Shown: piece by piece, positions 35,309 to 44,561 of the stretch
Position numbering within the stretch: position 1 is the stretch's first letter
Layout of the letters: each line of letters begins with the position of its first letter
Assembly: GCA_965662265.1 (NCBI GenBank)
Contig: CBFIGX010000002.1
Coordinates: 62,001 to 126,000 of the forward strand
Direction of reading: 5' to 3'
From: CBFIGX01 sp965662265
GTDB lineage: Bacteria > Bacteroidota > Bacteroidia > Flavobacteriales > UBA7430
DNA length: 64,000 nt
Position numbers and translations under genes: made by a program
Notes under the pieces: generated by a model
The model's input: the letters and a program-made list of their open reading frames with translations, nothing else
The model's database searches: none
What the model was told of the DNA's origin: nothing

Positions 35309-36862
35309 TTGAGAGCTAGATTACAAGTAGTATTTATATCACTAATTGTAGCCTTAGGGGGATTCCTCATGGGCTTCGATGCTTCAGTTATTTCTGGCGT
35401 CGTAAAATTTTTAGAAATAGAATTTGAACTTACCAAAATAGAGTTAGGATGGGCAGTAAGCTCCCTTACTTTAACGGCAACACTAGCGATGCTTGTTGCT
35501 GGTCCGTTAAGTAACAAATACGGTCGAAGAAGAATGTTGTCTGTTTCGGCATTATTATATGCTATATCGGCTCTATTTTCTGCCTTTGCACCAGACTTTA
35601 TTACTTTGGTTATCGCTCGAATGGTCGGTGGTTTTGGTGTAGGTGCATCATTAATTTTGGCTCCAATGTATATCGCTGAGATTTCTCCAGCGCACTTAAG
35701 AGGTAGAATGGTGTCCTTTAACCAACTAAATATAGTAGTGGGTATTTCAGTTGCCTTTTTTTCGAATTATTTAATTTTAAACCTAGCTCAAGATCCTAGT
35801 CAATGGGTTAAAGACTTCTACATAGCTGATCATAGCTGGCGTTGGATGTTAGGGGTAGAGTTTATTCCTGCCATTTTATACTTTTTGGCATTATTTACAG
35901 TCCCTCGAAGTACAAGATGGTTAATCATGAAGAATAGAACAGATGAGGCTAAACAAGTCTTATCTCGAATAAACTCTGACCAAATTGATGCTGAAATAGA
36001 GACTATAAAAGAAAGTTTAGAGGTTGATAACAAAAAGGTGAAAGCACCTTTGAAAGATTTATTCAGTCCGTCAATGAAAACCGTATTGGTTATTGGTGTT
36101 GTGTTGGCGATACTTCAACAAATTACCGGAATTAATTCTGTCTTTTTTTACGCTCCTATGATTTTTGAGCAAACAGGAATTGGTACAGATGCTTCATTTT
36201 CTCAGGCTATTCTTATAGGAATTATCAATTTAGTATTTACAATCATTGCTATTGGGCTTATCGATAAGGTTGGACGTAAACCATTGTTGAAGTTTGGGGT
36301 TGGTGCAATAGCCTTTTTTATGTTTACTCTATCAGCTAGTTTTTCTTCAGCCACATACCAGCTTACAGAGCAAAGTATTGATAACTTATCTAGCCAAGTA
36401 GATGCTACATTGTTAGCACCTATGCTTAACGTTGAGTACGATAATGAGATAGATTTTAAAGATGCATTAAGCCAGTATGTTGGTGAAGATGCTGCTCTTA
36501 AATATGAAAGCGATTTTATTAAAAATGCCATCAACGCAAACTCATTACTCATTTTACTAAGTATATTAGGTTTTGTTGCCGCATTTGCTATTTCCTTAGG
36601 TCCAGTAATGTGGGTTTTATTTTCTGAATTATTCCCTAACCGTATTCGAGGTTTAGCCATATCATTTGTTGGATTAGTAAACAGCGCAGTAAGCTTTGTA
36701 GTTCAGTTGGTATTTCCATGGGAGCTAAGCAACCTTGGTTCTAGCACAACGTTCTTAATTTATGGTGTTTTTGCACTTTTAGGATTAGTGTTTGTGTTTA
36801 CTAAAGTGCCAGAAACGAAAGGCAAATCATTAGAAGAACTTGAAAAGATTTTAGTAAAATAA
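35309..36862 (+). CDS. Sugar-porter family MFS transporter
   Basis: A 517-residue inner-membrane proton-sugar symporter type protein with 12 membrane helices. Sugar-porter signatures are seen: GRRR near residue 73, PMYIAEISPAHLRGR (119-133), QQITGIN (270-276), DKVGRKP (319-325), SELFPNRIRG and the end PETKGKSLEELE. The start must be TTG at 35309, because helix 1 begins at once and no ATG fits. Residues about 348-410 are an unusual hydrophilic insert between helices 9 and 10, facing the periplasm. It probably imports glucose or a short beta-glucan oligosaccharide for the phosphorylase gene that follows four bases later. Confidence 0.92.
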   Translation: MRARLQVVFISLIVALGGFLMGFDASVISGVVKFLEIEFELTKIELGWAVSSLTLTATLAMLVAGPLSNKYGRRRMLSVSALLYAISALFSAFAPDFITLVIARMVGGFGVGASLILAPMYIAEISPAHLRGRMVSFNQLNIVVGISVAFFSNYLILNLAQDPSQWVKDFYIADHSWRWMLGVEFIPAILYFLALFTVPRSTRWLIMKNRTDEAKQVLSRINSDQIDAEIETIKESLEVDNKKVKAPLKDLFSPSMKTVLVIGVVLAILQQITGINSVFFYAPMIFEQTGIGTDASFSQAILIGIINLVFTIIAIGLIDKVGRKPLLKFGVGAIAFFMFTLSASFSSATYQLTEQSIDNLSSQVDATLLAPMLNVEYDNEIDFKDALSQYVGEDAALKYESDFIKNAINANSLLILLSILGFVAAFAISLGPVMWVLFSELFPNRIRGLAISFVGLVNSAVSFVVQLVFPWELSNLGSSTTFLIYGVFALLGLVFVFTKVPETKGKSLEELEKILVK

Positions 36863-36865
36863 AAT

Positions 36866-39613
36866 ATGTCAGCAGCAAAAACTAAATCAGGAATTAGTTG
36901 GAAATTTTCCAACGAAAATGATGGTTCATTTTATGTAGAAGATGCAAATCATTTACCTGTGTTATATTTCCCTTTGATGAATTCTAAGGGTATGAAATCT
37001 TTTGTTACACCTCACCTAAAAGGAGATGTTTGTAAAGATTTTAATCATTACTTAACCACACCTACAGTAACAGAGGAAATTCATAGGACTCTTTCTAGCA
37101 GAAATTTTTGGCTAAAGGTTGACGACTTAAAGCCATGGTCTGCAACAGGGCAAAGCGTATTTCAGAAAACAAGTCATTGGAATGGTGCAATTGACAGTTA
37201 CAGTGTATCTGCAAAAATTGGCTCATTTACGACTAAGAGAAGACAAGAAATTACTGGTTTAGAAACAGAAATTACAACCATTATTCCCGAAGGAAATGAT
37301 TTTATAGAATTACTAAAGATTCGGGTCGTAAATACAGGGAATAAACCTAGAAAAATAAATCCTTATTACGCCATTCCTTTGTATGGTAGGTCTGCTGATA
37401 ATTTCAGAGATCATCGACAGGTAACTACCATGTTTCAAGAAAATTATATAGAACCTTATGGCGTTCGAATAAAACCTCGGATAAAACATGACGAGTCCTG
37501 TCACTCTATAAATCATACAAATTATTCTGTTCAGGCTTTTGATGAAAACGGAGCAAAACCTGAAAAAATATGGGTTAGACTAAAAGATTTTATTGGACAG
37601 TCTGGATCTTTAGATAACCCAGAGGCCATATACAAAGACCTAACTCCTCCAAAATTAACTGAGTTAGAATTGCACGGTACAGAAGCTGTTGCAGCAGTTA
37701 AGTTCAAAGAAAAAAACTTAATGCCTAATGAGGTTGTTGAGTATGTAGTGATTCATGGTATTACTGATAATCTTGCAGATCTTGACAGGTGGTCTAAGGA
37801 GTATAGCGACATAAATAATGTCAATCAGAAGATTAACCATACCCTAGATTATTGGAAAGAAAAACTCAATAGTGTTAACGTAAGTACTGGTAGAAGCAAT
37901 TTTGATAATTGGGTTAAATGGATTGAGTATCAAGTAAAGTGTCGCCAAATTTTTGGAAATTCATATTTACCAGATTACGGTTATGGTAGAGGAGGTAGAG
38001 GATGGCGTGATTTATGGCAAGATTTATTGTCGATATTCTTGGTCGACCCAAAAAGTGCAAAAGAGGAAATTATAAACTGCTTTAAAGGGATTCGCGTAGA
38101 TGGTTCCAACGCCACTATTATTGGTGAAAAGTCTGGTGAGTTTAAAGCAGATAGGAATAATATTCCTAGAACATGGAGTGATCACGGAACATGGCCTGTA
38201 TTTGTGTTGAACTTTTACGTCAATCAATCTGGCGATATAGACATCTTACTGAAGGATGTACCTTATTGGAAAGATCAATTTAAGAATCGTTGTAAGAAAA
38301 TTGATGAGCGATGGACAGATTCTTATGGCTATAAGCAAAAAGATAACAAAGGCAATGTATACAATGCATCTGTCTTTGAGCATGTACTTATTCAGCAGCT
38401 TACGTCTTTCTTTAATGTAAATAACAAAAATGTATTGTTATTAGAAGGTGCCGACTGGAATGATACTTATGATATGGCCAGAGAAAGAGGTGGATCTGTC
38501 TGTTTTTATAGTTTTTACGCTTATAACTTCAAATTACTAGCAAATTTTTTAGAGACTATGAAGGCTAATGGAGCTGAAACCGTTCCTTTGTTAAAGGAAA
38601 TTACGGTTCTATTAGATATGCTTCCTAGCTCCTCTAAAGTAGATTACCAAGACCCAAGTGCTAAGCGTATTGTGTTAGAAAATTATTTTAAGAGTGTAGA
38701 ACATTCTATTAGTGGTCAGAAGATTCATTTACCTATAGATGATATTATCTATGATTTACATGCTAAATCAGAACATATTTCATCCCACATTCTTGAAAAT
38801 GAAATTCTAACCACAAAAAATGGCCTAAGATTCTTTAATGGACATTATGACAATTTAGAAAATAAAATTGGAGGCGAGAAAGACGGGTCCATAATGATGG
38901 ATTTAACCTCTCAAGTTATTCCTATTATTTCTAATGTATCTAACAAATCTATGTCAAGCGAAGTATATGAAGCCATAAAAAAGGTTCTAAAAGATAAGGG
39001 TAGCCCTGGAATTCGCTTAACATCAGAGTTTAAAGAAATAGACATGAATGTGGGTCGAATTACCGGATTTGTCTATGGTTATAAAGAGCACGGATCAAAG
39101 TGGGTACAGCAAAATATTATGTTGGCTTATGGTCTTTATAAGCAAGGACTAGTGGAGCAAGGTAACGAAATCATGGAAGAAGTTTACGCAATCTCTAATA
39201 ATACCGAAGAAGCACAAATTTTCCCTGGAATTCCATCTTATTTTAATAATCAAAACAAAGGTGCATACGCATACCTTACTGGATCGTCATCATGGTTTTT
39301 GATGACCTTGATTACAGAAATATATGGCGTTAAAGGTAATAAGGGTATGCTAATGCTAGAGCCTAAATTAAGCGAAAACTATTTCGACTCTAATAATAAT
39401 TCTCACATTTCAACTATTTTCTCAACTTATAAGATTAGTGTTACTTATCACAATCCTAATGGACTAAGTTATGATAATTATAGTATCAAAGAACTTAAAA
39501 TCAACGACGTTAATTTAGATGTCGACCAGAAAACTAAGAAGTCATTAATCATAGAAAATTTTAATCATTTTAGTAAATATCATGTCAATGATATTTATGT
39601 TAAACTAGCCTAG
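36866..39613 (+). CDS. GH94-like beta-glucoside phosphorylase (former GT36 family)
   Basis: A 915-residue cytoplasmic protein without a signal peptide. It has an N-terminal beta-sandwich, a helical linker and an (alpha/alpha)6 catalytic barrel. GYGRGGRGWRDLWQDLLSI (near 375) and PRTWSDHGTWP are typical of the family, and EGADWNDTYD gives the likely general acid D530. Such enzymes split a beta-linked disaccharide or oligosaccharide with phosphate, giving glucose 1-phosphate without spending ATP. With a GH16 laminarinase-type gene in the locus, a laminaribiose or beta-1,3-oligoglucan substrate is plausible; cellobiose or a mannosyl-glucose is possible. It is longer than usual cellobiose phosphorylases (about 810). 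Confidence 0.8.
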   Translation: MSAAKTKSGISWKFSNENDGSFYVEDANHLPVLYFPLMNSKGMKSFVTPHLKGDVCKDFNHYLTTPTVTEEIHRTLSSRNFWLKVDDLKPWSATGQSVFQKTSHWNGAIDSYSVSAKIGSFTTKRRQEITGLETEITTIIPEGNDFIELLKIRVVNTGNKPRKINPYYAIPLYGRSADNFRDHRQVTTMFQENYIEPYGVRIKPRIKHDESCHSINHTNYSVQAFDENGAKPEKIWVRLKDFIGQSGSLDNPEAIYKDLTPPKLTELELHGTEAVAAVKFKEKNLMPNEVVEYVVIHGITDNLADLDRWSKEYSDINNVNQKINHTLDYWKEKLNSVNVSTGRSNFDNWVKWIEYQVKCRQIFGNSYLPDYGYGRGGRGWRDLWQDLLSIFLVDPKSAKEEIINCFKGIRVDGSNATIIGEKSGEFKADRNNIPRTWSDHGTWPVFVLNFYVNQSGDIDILLKDVPYWKDQFKNRCKKIDERWTDSYGYKQKDNKGNVYNASVFEHVLIQQLTSFFNVNNKNVLLLEGADWNDTYDMARERGGSVCFYSFYAYNFKLLANFLETMKANGAETVPLLKEITVLLDMLPSSSKVDYQDPSAKRIVLENYFKSVEHSISGQKIHLPIDDIIYDLHAKSEHISSHILENEILTTKNGLRFFNGHYDNLENKIGGEKDGSIMMDLTSQVIPIISNVSNKSMSSEVYEAIKKVLKDKGSPGIRLTSEFKEIDMNVGRITGFVYGYKEHGSKWVQQNIMLAYGLYKQGLVEQGNEIMEEVYAISNNTEEAQIFPGIPSYFNNQNKGAYAYLTGSSSWFLMTLITEIYGVKGNKGMLMLEPKLSENYFDSNNNSHISTIFSTYKISVTYHNPNGLSYDNYSIKELKINDVNLDVDQKTKKSLIIENFNHFSKYHVNDIYVKLA

Positions 39614-39635
39614 TATAACATTAAATTCAACAATT

Positions 39636-41228
39636 ATGTTAAAAAAACAACTCTTATCATTATTAGTATTAAGCACAAGCTTACTATTTGCACAATCTCT
39701 TACAATTACTACCACCGTATGTAGCGAAGCTGAATCAGTTAGAATTACAGGTCCTTGGTGGCAGTGGAATTCAAATGCTGGACCAGTAGCTACCGATAAC
39801 GGTGATAATACTTGGACATTTTCATTTGATCCAGCTCCAGATGAAGATATGGAATACTTATTAGTTGTAGATGGAGTTATGGAGAGTTTAGTAGCTGGAA
39901 ATCAAGTTTCAGGAGACTGGTCTTGTACTCCAATTACTGATCAAGCAACTTATGCCAATCGTCAATGGATTGTTGGTTCAGGAGACGTAACAAATGTATA
40001 TGGTACTTGTGGCGATTGTAGCGTACTAGTTATTTATGGATGTATGGACGCTAATGCCGCCAACTTTAACCCTCAAGCTTCAGAAGATGATGGTTCTTGT
40101 GTTTATGGAGTTAGTTTACCTGTAGATTTTGAAGGTCCTGATTATTCATTTACTGATTTTGACGGTGGTAATTCTGAAATTATTGAAAATCCTTATTCAT
40201 CAGGTATCAACACTTCTGCTCATGTTGTGGAGCATATAAGAGATGGTGGACAGTTCTATGCTGGTACATACCTTACTATAAATCCAGTAGATTTTAGTGG
40301 TGGCTCTGTACTTACTATGAAAACTTACACGCCAACAGCAGGTATTCCAATTCACTTAAAACTAGAGGCAGAGACTGGAGAAAGCCATGAGGTAATCGTT
40401 GAGAATAGTGTTGCTAATGCATGGGAGGAGTTGGTATTTGATTTCCCTGATAATTCTCCTTCTGGTCTTTATACCAGAGCAGTTATAATATTAAATATGG
40501 GTGAAGTTGGCGATGGTAGTGCTGCTTCGACTTATTATTTTGACGATTTAGGTTTTGCATCGGGTCCTATTTCTGGTTGTACTGATCCTGAAGCTATAAA
40601 CTATAACTCTGGAGCTACTATTGATGATGGTTCTTGTATCTATCCAGAGGCAACCTTACAAATTACAGTAACAGCTTGTGCTTTGGCATCAGAAGTAAGT
40701 TTAACAGGTCCATTTTGGGGTTGGGATGGTGTTTCGGGTCCTGTAGCTGAAGATAATGGAGATGGAACTTGGACGTTCTTTTTTGATCCAGCGCCTGAAG
40801 AAAACATGGAGTACTTGATAATTGTTGATGGTGTAATAGAAGATTTAGTTACATATGGCGACACTTCTGGTGACTGGTCTTGTACACCTGTTACTAACTT
40901 TTCTTCATATGCAAATAGATTATGGGAACAAGGTACAGGTGATGTAGCAGATATATATTACGGTACTTGTGAGCCTTGTGAAAACTCTATCGGAATTGAA
41001 GAGTATGCCAAAGAATTTGTAGTATATCCAAATCCAACAAACTCAACTATAACATTACCAACATCGGTAACAGAACTTCTAGTATTTGATGTTTTTGGGA
41101 AGCTAATTTTTAGCCAATCTGTTCATGAAAACATTGTAGATGTAAGTTCTCTAAATGCAGGTATTTACACGATTAAAATTCTAGATGATTTAGGTGTTAC
41201 CTCTTATTCTAGATTAATTAAAAAGTAA
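39636..41228 (+). CDS. Secreted multi-domain glycan-binding protein with T9SS sorting domain
   Basis: A 530-residue protein with a signal peptide ending near residue 19 (SLLFAQS). The order is: a starch-binding-like beta-sandwich (about 22-125), a CMDANAANFNP...DDGSC motif (about 135-156), a second type of beta-sandwich resembling a carbohydrate-binding module (160-310), another C...DDGSC motif (313-336), and a second copy of the first sandwich (340-445, with SLTGPFWGWDGVSGP). A T9SS C-terminal domain starts FVVYPNPTNSTITL. It has no catalytic domain. It likely binds polysaccharide at the cell surface; the duplicated sandwich suggests multivalent binding. The substrate is inferred from the neighbours only. 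Confidence 0.75.
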   Translation: MLKKQLLSLLVLSTSLLFAQSLTITTTVCSEAESVRITGPWWQWNSNAGPVATDNGDNTWTFSFDPAPDEDMEYLLVVDGVMESLVAGNQVSGDWSCTPITDQATYANRQWIVGSGDVTNVYGTCGDCSVLVIYGCMDANAANFNPQASEDDGSCVYGVSLPVDFEGPDYSFTDFDGGNSEIIENPYSSGINTSAHVVEHIRDGGQFYAGTYLTINPVDFSGGSVLTMKTYTPTAGIPIHLKLEAETGESHEVIVENSVANAWEELVFDFPDNSPSGLYTRAVIILNMGEVGDGSAASTYYFDDLGFASGPISGCTDPEAINYNSGATIDDGSCIYPEATLQITVTACALASEVSLTGPFWGWDGVSGPVAEDNGDGTWTFFFDPAPEENMEYLIIVDGVIEDLVTYGDTSGDWSCTPVTNFSSYANRLWEQGTGDVADIYYGTCEPCENSIGIEEYAKEFVVYPNPTNSTITLPTSVTELLVFDVFGKLIFSQSVHENIVDVSSLNAGIYTIKILDDLGVTSYSRLIKK

Positions 41229-41280
41229 TTCATTTAGAAGCGTTAAATTATATTTAGCGCTTCTCTATTTTTAATTTTAT

Positions 41281-42630
41281 ATGAAGATAATTTCAAATAT
41301 ATCTAAGTGTTTACTTCTTTGTTTATTCTATTTTAGTATCACAACTACTTTCGCTCAAGCTGTAAAAGTTGAAGTGCAAAAAATAGATGGTGAATGGGTT
41401 TTATTACGTGGTGGTGAGCCATATTATATCAAAGGTGCTGGAGGTGAAGGCTACATGGAAGAGCTTGTTGCAGTTGGAGGTAACTCTGTTCGTACTTGGT
41501 CTGTAGATGACGCCCAAGAGGTTCTTGATAAAGCACACCAATTGGGTTTAACAGTTATGATGGGTTTGTGGGTACAGCACGAACGCCATGGTTATGATTA
41601 TGACAATGAAGAAGCGAATAAGGCCCAACTTGAGTATTTCACTAAAATGGTTAAGAAATACAAAGATCATCCAGCTTTATTAATGTGGTCTATTGGTAAC
41701 GAGGTAGATCTCTTTTATTCCAATACGAAAGTATGGGATGTAGTTCAAGAGATAGCAGCAATGATTCATGAGGTAGATCCTAATCATCCTACAAATACAG
41801 TTACTGCCGGGCTAGATGCTAAGGAGGTTGAACTTATTATGGAGCGTGCACCAGATATTGATATATATGGCATTAATACCTATGGAGAAGTTGACATTAT
41901 TAGAGATAATATTCGTGCTTCTGGTTGGGATAAAGCATATATAATTTCTGAATGGGGTCCTGATGGACACTGGGAAGTTGCTAAAACCAAATGGTCTGCT
42001 CCTATAGAACAAACAAGTCACGAAAAAGCATTAAGTTATTACGATCGTTATAACAACCACATTCTTCCAGATAACGAAATGTGTATAGGGTCTTATGTCT
42101 TCTTATGGGGGCAAAAACAAGAAACAACAGCTACTTGGTATGGCTTATTTACAAACAAAGGTCAACATACAGAGGTGATAGACTATGTTTCTAAATCTTG
42201 GACTGGAAGTTGGCCTACTAATAGAGCCCCATCATTAGACAGCTTGTTTATTGAAGGGAAAACAAAGCATGACAACATCGAGTTGATTGCAGAGGAACGC
42301 TATTCGGCGTCTGTATTTGCTACCGATGACAATAACAAATTATCTTATAGCTATAAGATTTATCCAGAAAGTATGAACACAAAGTCTGGTGGAGATTTAG
42401 AGAAAGAACCACCAGCAATGTCTGGGTTAATTAAGAAAAGAAAAGGAAATAATGTTCAGTTTAAAGCACCATCTGAAGAAGGCCCATACCGACTTTTTGT
42501 ATATGTAGAAGATGACGCCGAAAAAATTGCTTACGCCAATGTGCCTTTCTTTGTAAATCCAAGAACACAAAATATGAAGCAAGCAAGTTTTTCTAAGCTT
42601 AAAACTCGTCAACTTCAGTTCACTGATTAA
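41281..42630 (+). CDS. Clan GH-A glycoside hydrolase (GH2-like TIM barrel)
   Basis: A 449-residue exported enzyme with a signal peptide ending near residue 26 (TTTFAQA). The TIM barrel starts with GEPYYIKGAGGEGY, a hallmark of the GH2 catalytic domain without its flanking sandwiches. The acid/base glutamate is E141 in MWSIGNEVD and the nucleophile is E224 in IISEWGPDG. A beta-sandwich tail (330-435) follows. It could be an endo- or exo-beta-glucanase, but the exact family (GH2, GH5 or a newer one) is not settled. It lies between a binding protein and two outer-membrane barrels and works in the periplasm or at the surface. Confidence 0.75.
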   Translation: MKIISNISKCLLLCLFYFSITTTFAQAVKVEVQKIDGEWVLLRGGEPYYIKGAGGEGYMEELVAVGGNSVRTWSVDDAQEVLDKAHQLGLTVMMGLWVQHERHGYDYDNEEANKAQLEYFTKMVKKYKDHPALLMWSIGNEVDLFYSNTKVWDVVQEIAAMIHEVDPNHPTNTVTAGLDAKEVELIMERAPDIDIYGINTYGEVDIIRDNIRASGWDKAYIISEWGPDGHWEVAKTKWSAPIEQTSHEKALSYYDRYNNHILPDNEMCIGSYVFLWGQKQETTATWYGLFTNKGQHTEVIDYVSKSWTGSWPTNRAPSLDSLFIEGKTKHDNIELIAEERYSASVFATDDNNKLSYSYKIYPESMNTKSGGDLEKEPPAMSGLIKKRKGNNVQFKAPSEEGPYRLFVYVEDDAEKIAYANVPFFVNPRTQNMKQASFSKLKTRQLQFTD

Positions 42631-42641
42631 CTTTATGTTAT

Positions 42642-44561
42642 ATGTATAAACGAACCCAACATATTCTATTAGGGCTTTTATTTTTGATTAGCTATATATC
42701 AATAGCTCAAAATACCAGTAATTCTAATTTGAATTCTGAATCCGACATAGGACTTTTCCCAAAAAGTGAAGATCCAAATCTTTATTCTTTTAAAATTAAT
42801 GGTGAGTATAGATTCCTAGGCTCATATGTAAGCTTATCAGAACCTTATGGTTACAACCTAAAAAATACAGTTTTTATAGGCGACGACAGTCAGATACCTA
42901 ATTTAACTCTTCGTATATCCGGTAGGCCATCAAAGAAAACTTCTTGGGGTTTCGACCTATATACTTACCAATTTTTAAATGGGGACATCAAGCCCTCCTA
43001 TGGTTTTCAAATCGCAGAATTAGACCGCCCTTCAATTTACGATCCTATTAATGGAACAAGATTAGCTTCTAGTTTAGGAGTTCATTTGGGCTTAAACTTT
43101 TACGGTAGTATTGATACCAAGTTTGGTTCATACCTTTTAAAAGCCGGGGGAATTCATTGGACGTCTATTAGTGATTTAACATTAGCGTCATTTAAAGGGT
43201 ATAATAGGTTTACTCTCTTTGAGCGTGCACCTTGGGACCCATTGGAATCTTCTGTAGAAAGACGATACTTTGATTTTTTCAAAAGAGGTAATATTTCTCA
43301 AGATGCTCGGTGGGGTGAAAAGCCTTTTACTGGCTTACTCATTGAAGGAAGTAACATGCCTGGAGGCCTTAGTTTAAAAGCAATGGTTGGAAAAACAGAC
43401 CTCTATGGTGGTTTCACATTAATACCAAATATTGCGTATGGAGGACAGTTGAAGAAACAGTTTAATGGCGGACAGTCTATAGCTCTTAATAGCTTTAATA
43501 ACCATACATATAAAGATACTACCAACAACGAATCTTTAGGATTTAATCTTACTGCTATTGAAACTTATTCTATGTTTTCAGGCTTTACAGTAAACCTAGA
43601 AATTGGGTTGGGACGATATATTACTTCACAAGGTCCTTCGCCTTGGGGTGAGGCTTTGCAGTTTAAATTTAGATCGCCAAAAATTCGTGATGCATTTGAT
43701 GTTCAACTGCAAATGTTTGCAATTAGCCCTAGAGTAATTAACAATAATTCTGTTTTTATAAACTCCGCAATTACTGAAGAATCTAATAATGATCTTGAAG
43801 CAGGAGAGGTAGGGTCTACACAGTCTTTATATCCATTTGCTAGCTCCATGCTACCACTTGGCATGATGACCAATAATAGAAGTGGATTTAACATCAACAC
43901 AGAATTAGAGTTGAATAAACTCAAATTATCCCTTGGAATAGGCGTTTCTCAAGAAATAAATGCTGTTGGAAACACTATAAGTTATGGTAATTCTGTAAAC
44001 AGTTTAACCAGATCAAGATTCTGGCGCTGGAACTTTGTTTCAAACGTAGGACCTTATGAGCGCTACAATGTAATATATAGAGATGTATATCAGTTGGTAC
44101 AGTTAACGGATGAACTTCAAAGAAAACACTTCAATAATATTGAGCTACAAGCCAAATACCACCCAAGTATATTAAACTCTAAGCTTTATGCCTTCTTTTT
44201 GTCTAAAATGTCATCGGTACAAAACTTTGGATCTTTATTGCCAGAATTTACTACCAAAGCCTATATCCGACAATACAGTAATGAGTTAGAGTTATACTAT
44301 GCTGCTCAAGAGGATATTATTATTAGTTCTTACTTAGGAGTAGAGCGAACTATTGGTAATTATGATACAGAGCTAGATGCAGTAACAGATAGGCCAAGAA
44401 ATCAATATGGTTACGGTTATGGTATTGGATTAGATTTTACTTTAGCAAAAAATACAGCTTTATTCATAAGGCATAGATGGTTTGAGTTTGAAGATAAAAG
44501 TTTCAGCTTAGATCAATTTAAAGGAACAGAAACCACTTTAGAACTTAAAATTACATTCTAA
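42642..44561 (+). CDS. Predicted outer-membrane beta-barrel protein, unknown family
   Basis: A 639-residue exported protein (signal peptide to about residue 22, SYISIAQ). It is rich in alternating hydrophobic and polar strands, many ending in aromatic residues. The last strand ends TTLELKITF with a terminal phenylalanine, the usual barrel-assembly signal. There is no TonB box, plug domain or SusD-like partner, so it is not a SusC. Its stop overlaps the ATG of the next barrel gene (TAATG), so the two are made together. A porin-like channel for oligosaccharides is the simplest reading, but no family was recognised. Confidence 0.65.
   Translation: MYKRTQHILLGLLFLISYISIAQNTSNSNLNSESDIGLFPKSEDPNLYSFKINGEYRFLGSYVSLSEPYGYNLKNTVFIGDDSQIPNLTLRISGRPSKKTSWGFDLYTYQFLNGDIKPSYGFQIAELDRPSIYDPINGTRLASSLGVHLGLNFYGSIDTKFGSYLLKAGGIHWTSISDLTLASFKGYNRFTLFERAPWDPLESSVERRYFDFFKRGNISQDARWGEKPFTGLLIEGSNMPGGLSLKAMVGKTDLYGGFTLIPNIAYGGQLKKQFNGGQSIALNSFNNHTYKDTTNNESLGFNLTAIETYSMFSGFTVNLEIGLGRYITSQGPSPWGEALQFKFRSPKIRDAFDVQLQMFAISPRVINNNSVFINSAITEESNNDLEAGEVGSTQSLYPFASSMLPLGMMTNNRSGFNINTELELNKLKLSLGIGVSQEINAVGNTISYGNSVNSLTRSRFWRWNFVSNVGPYERYNVIYRDVYQLVQLTDELQRKHFNNIELQAKYHPSILNSKLYAFFLSKMSSVQNFGSLLPEFTTKAYIRQYSNELELYYAAQEDIIISSYLGVERTIGNYDTELDAVTDRPRNQYGYGYGIGLDFTLAKNTALFIRHRWFEFEDKSFSLDQFKGTETTLELKITF

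Noticed and set aside
36202..36660. A 152-codon leftward frame inside the sugar-porter gene
   Set aside because: It is antisense to membrane helices of a clear transporter and has no features of its own.
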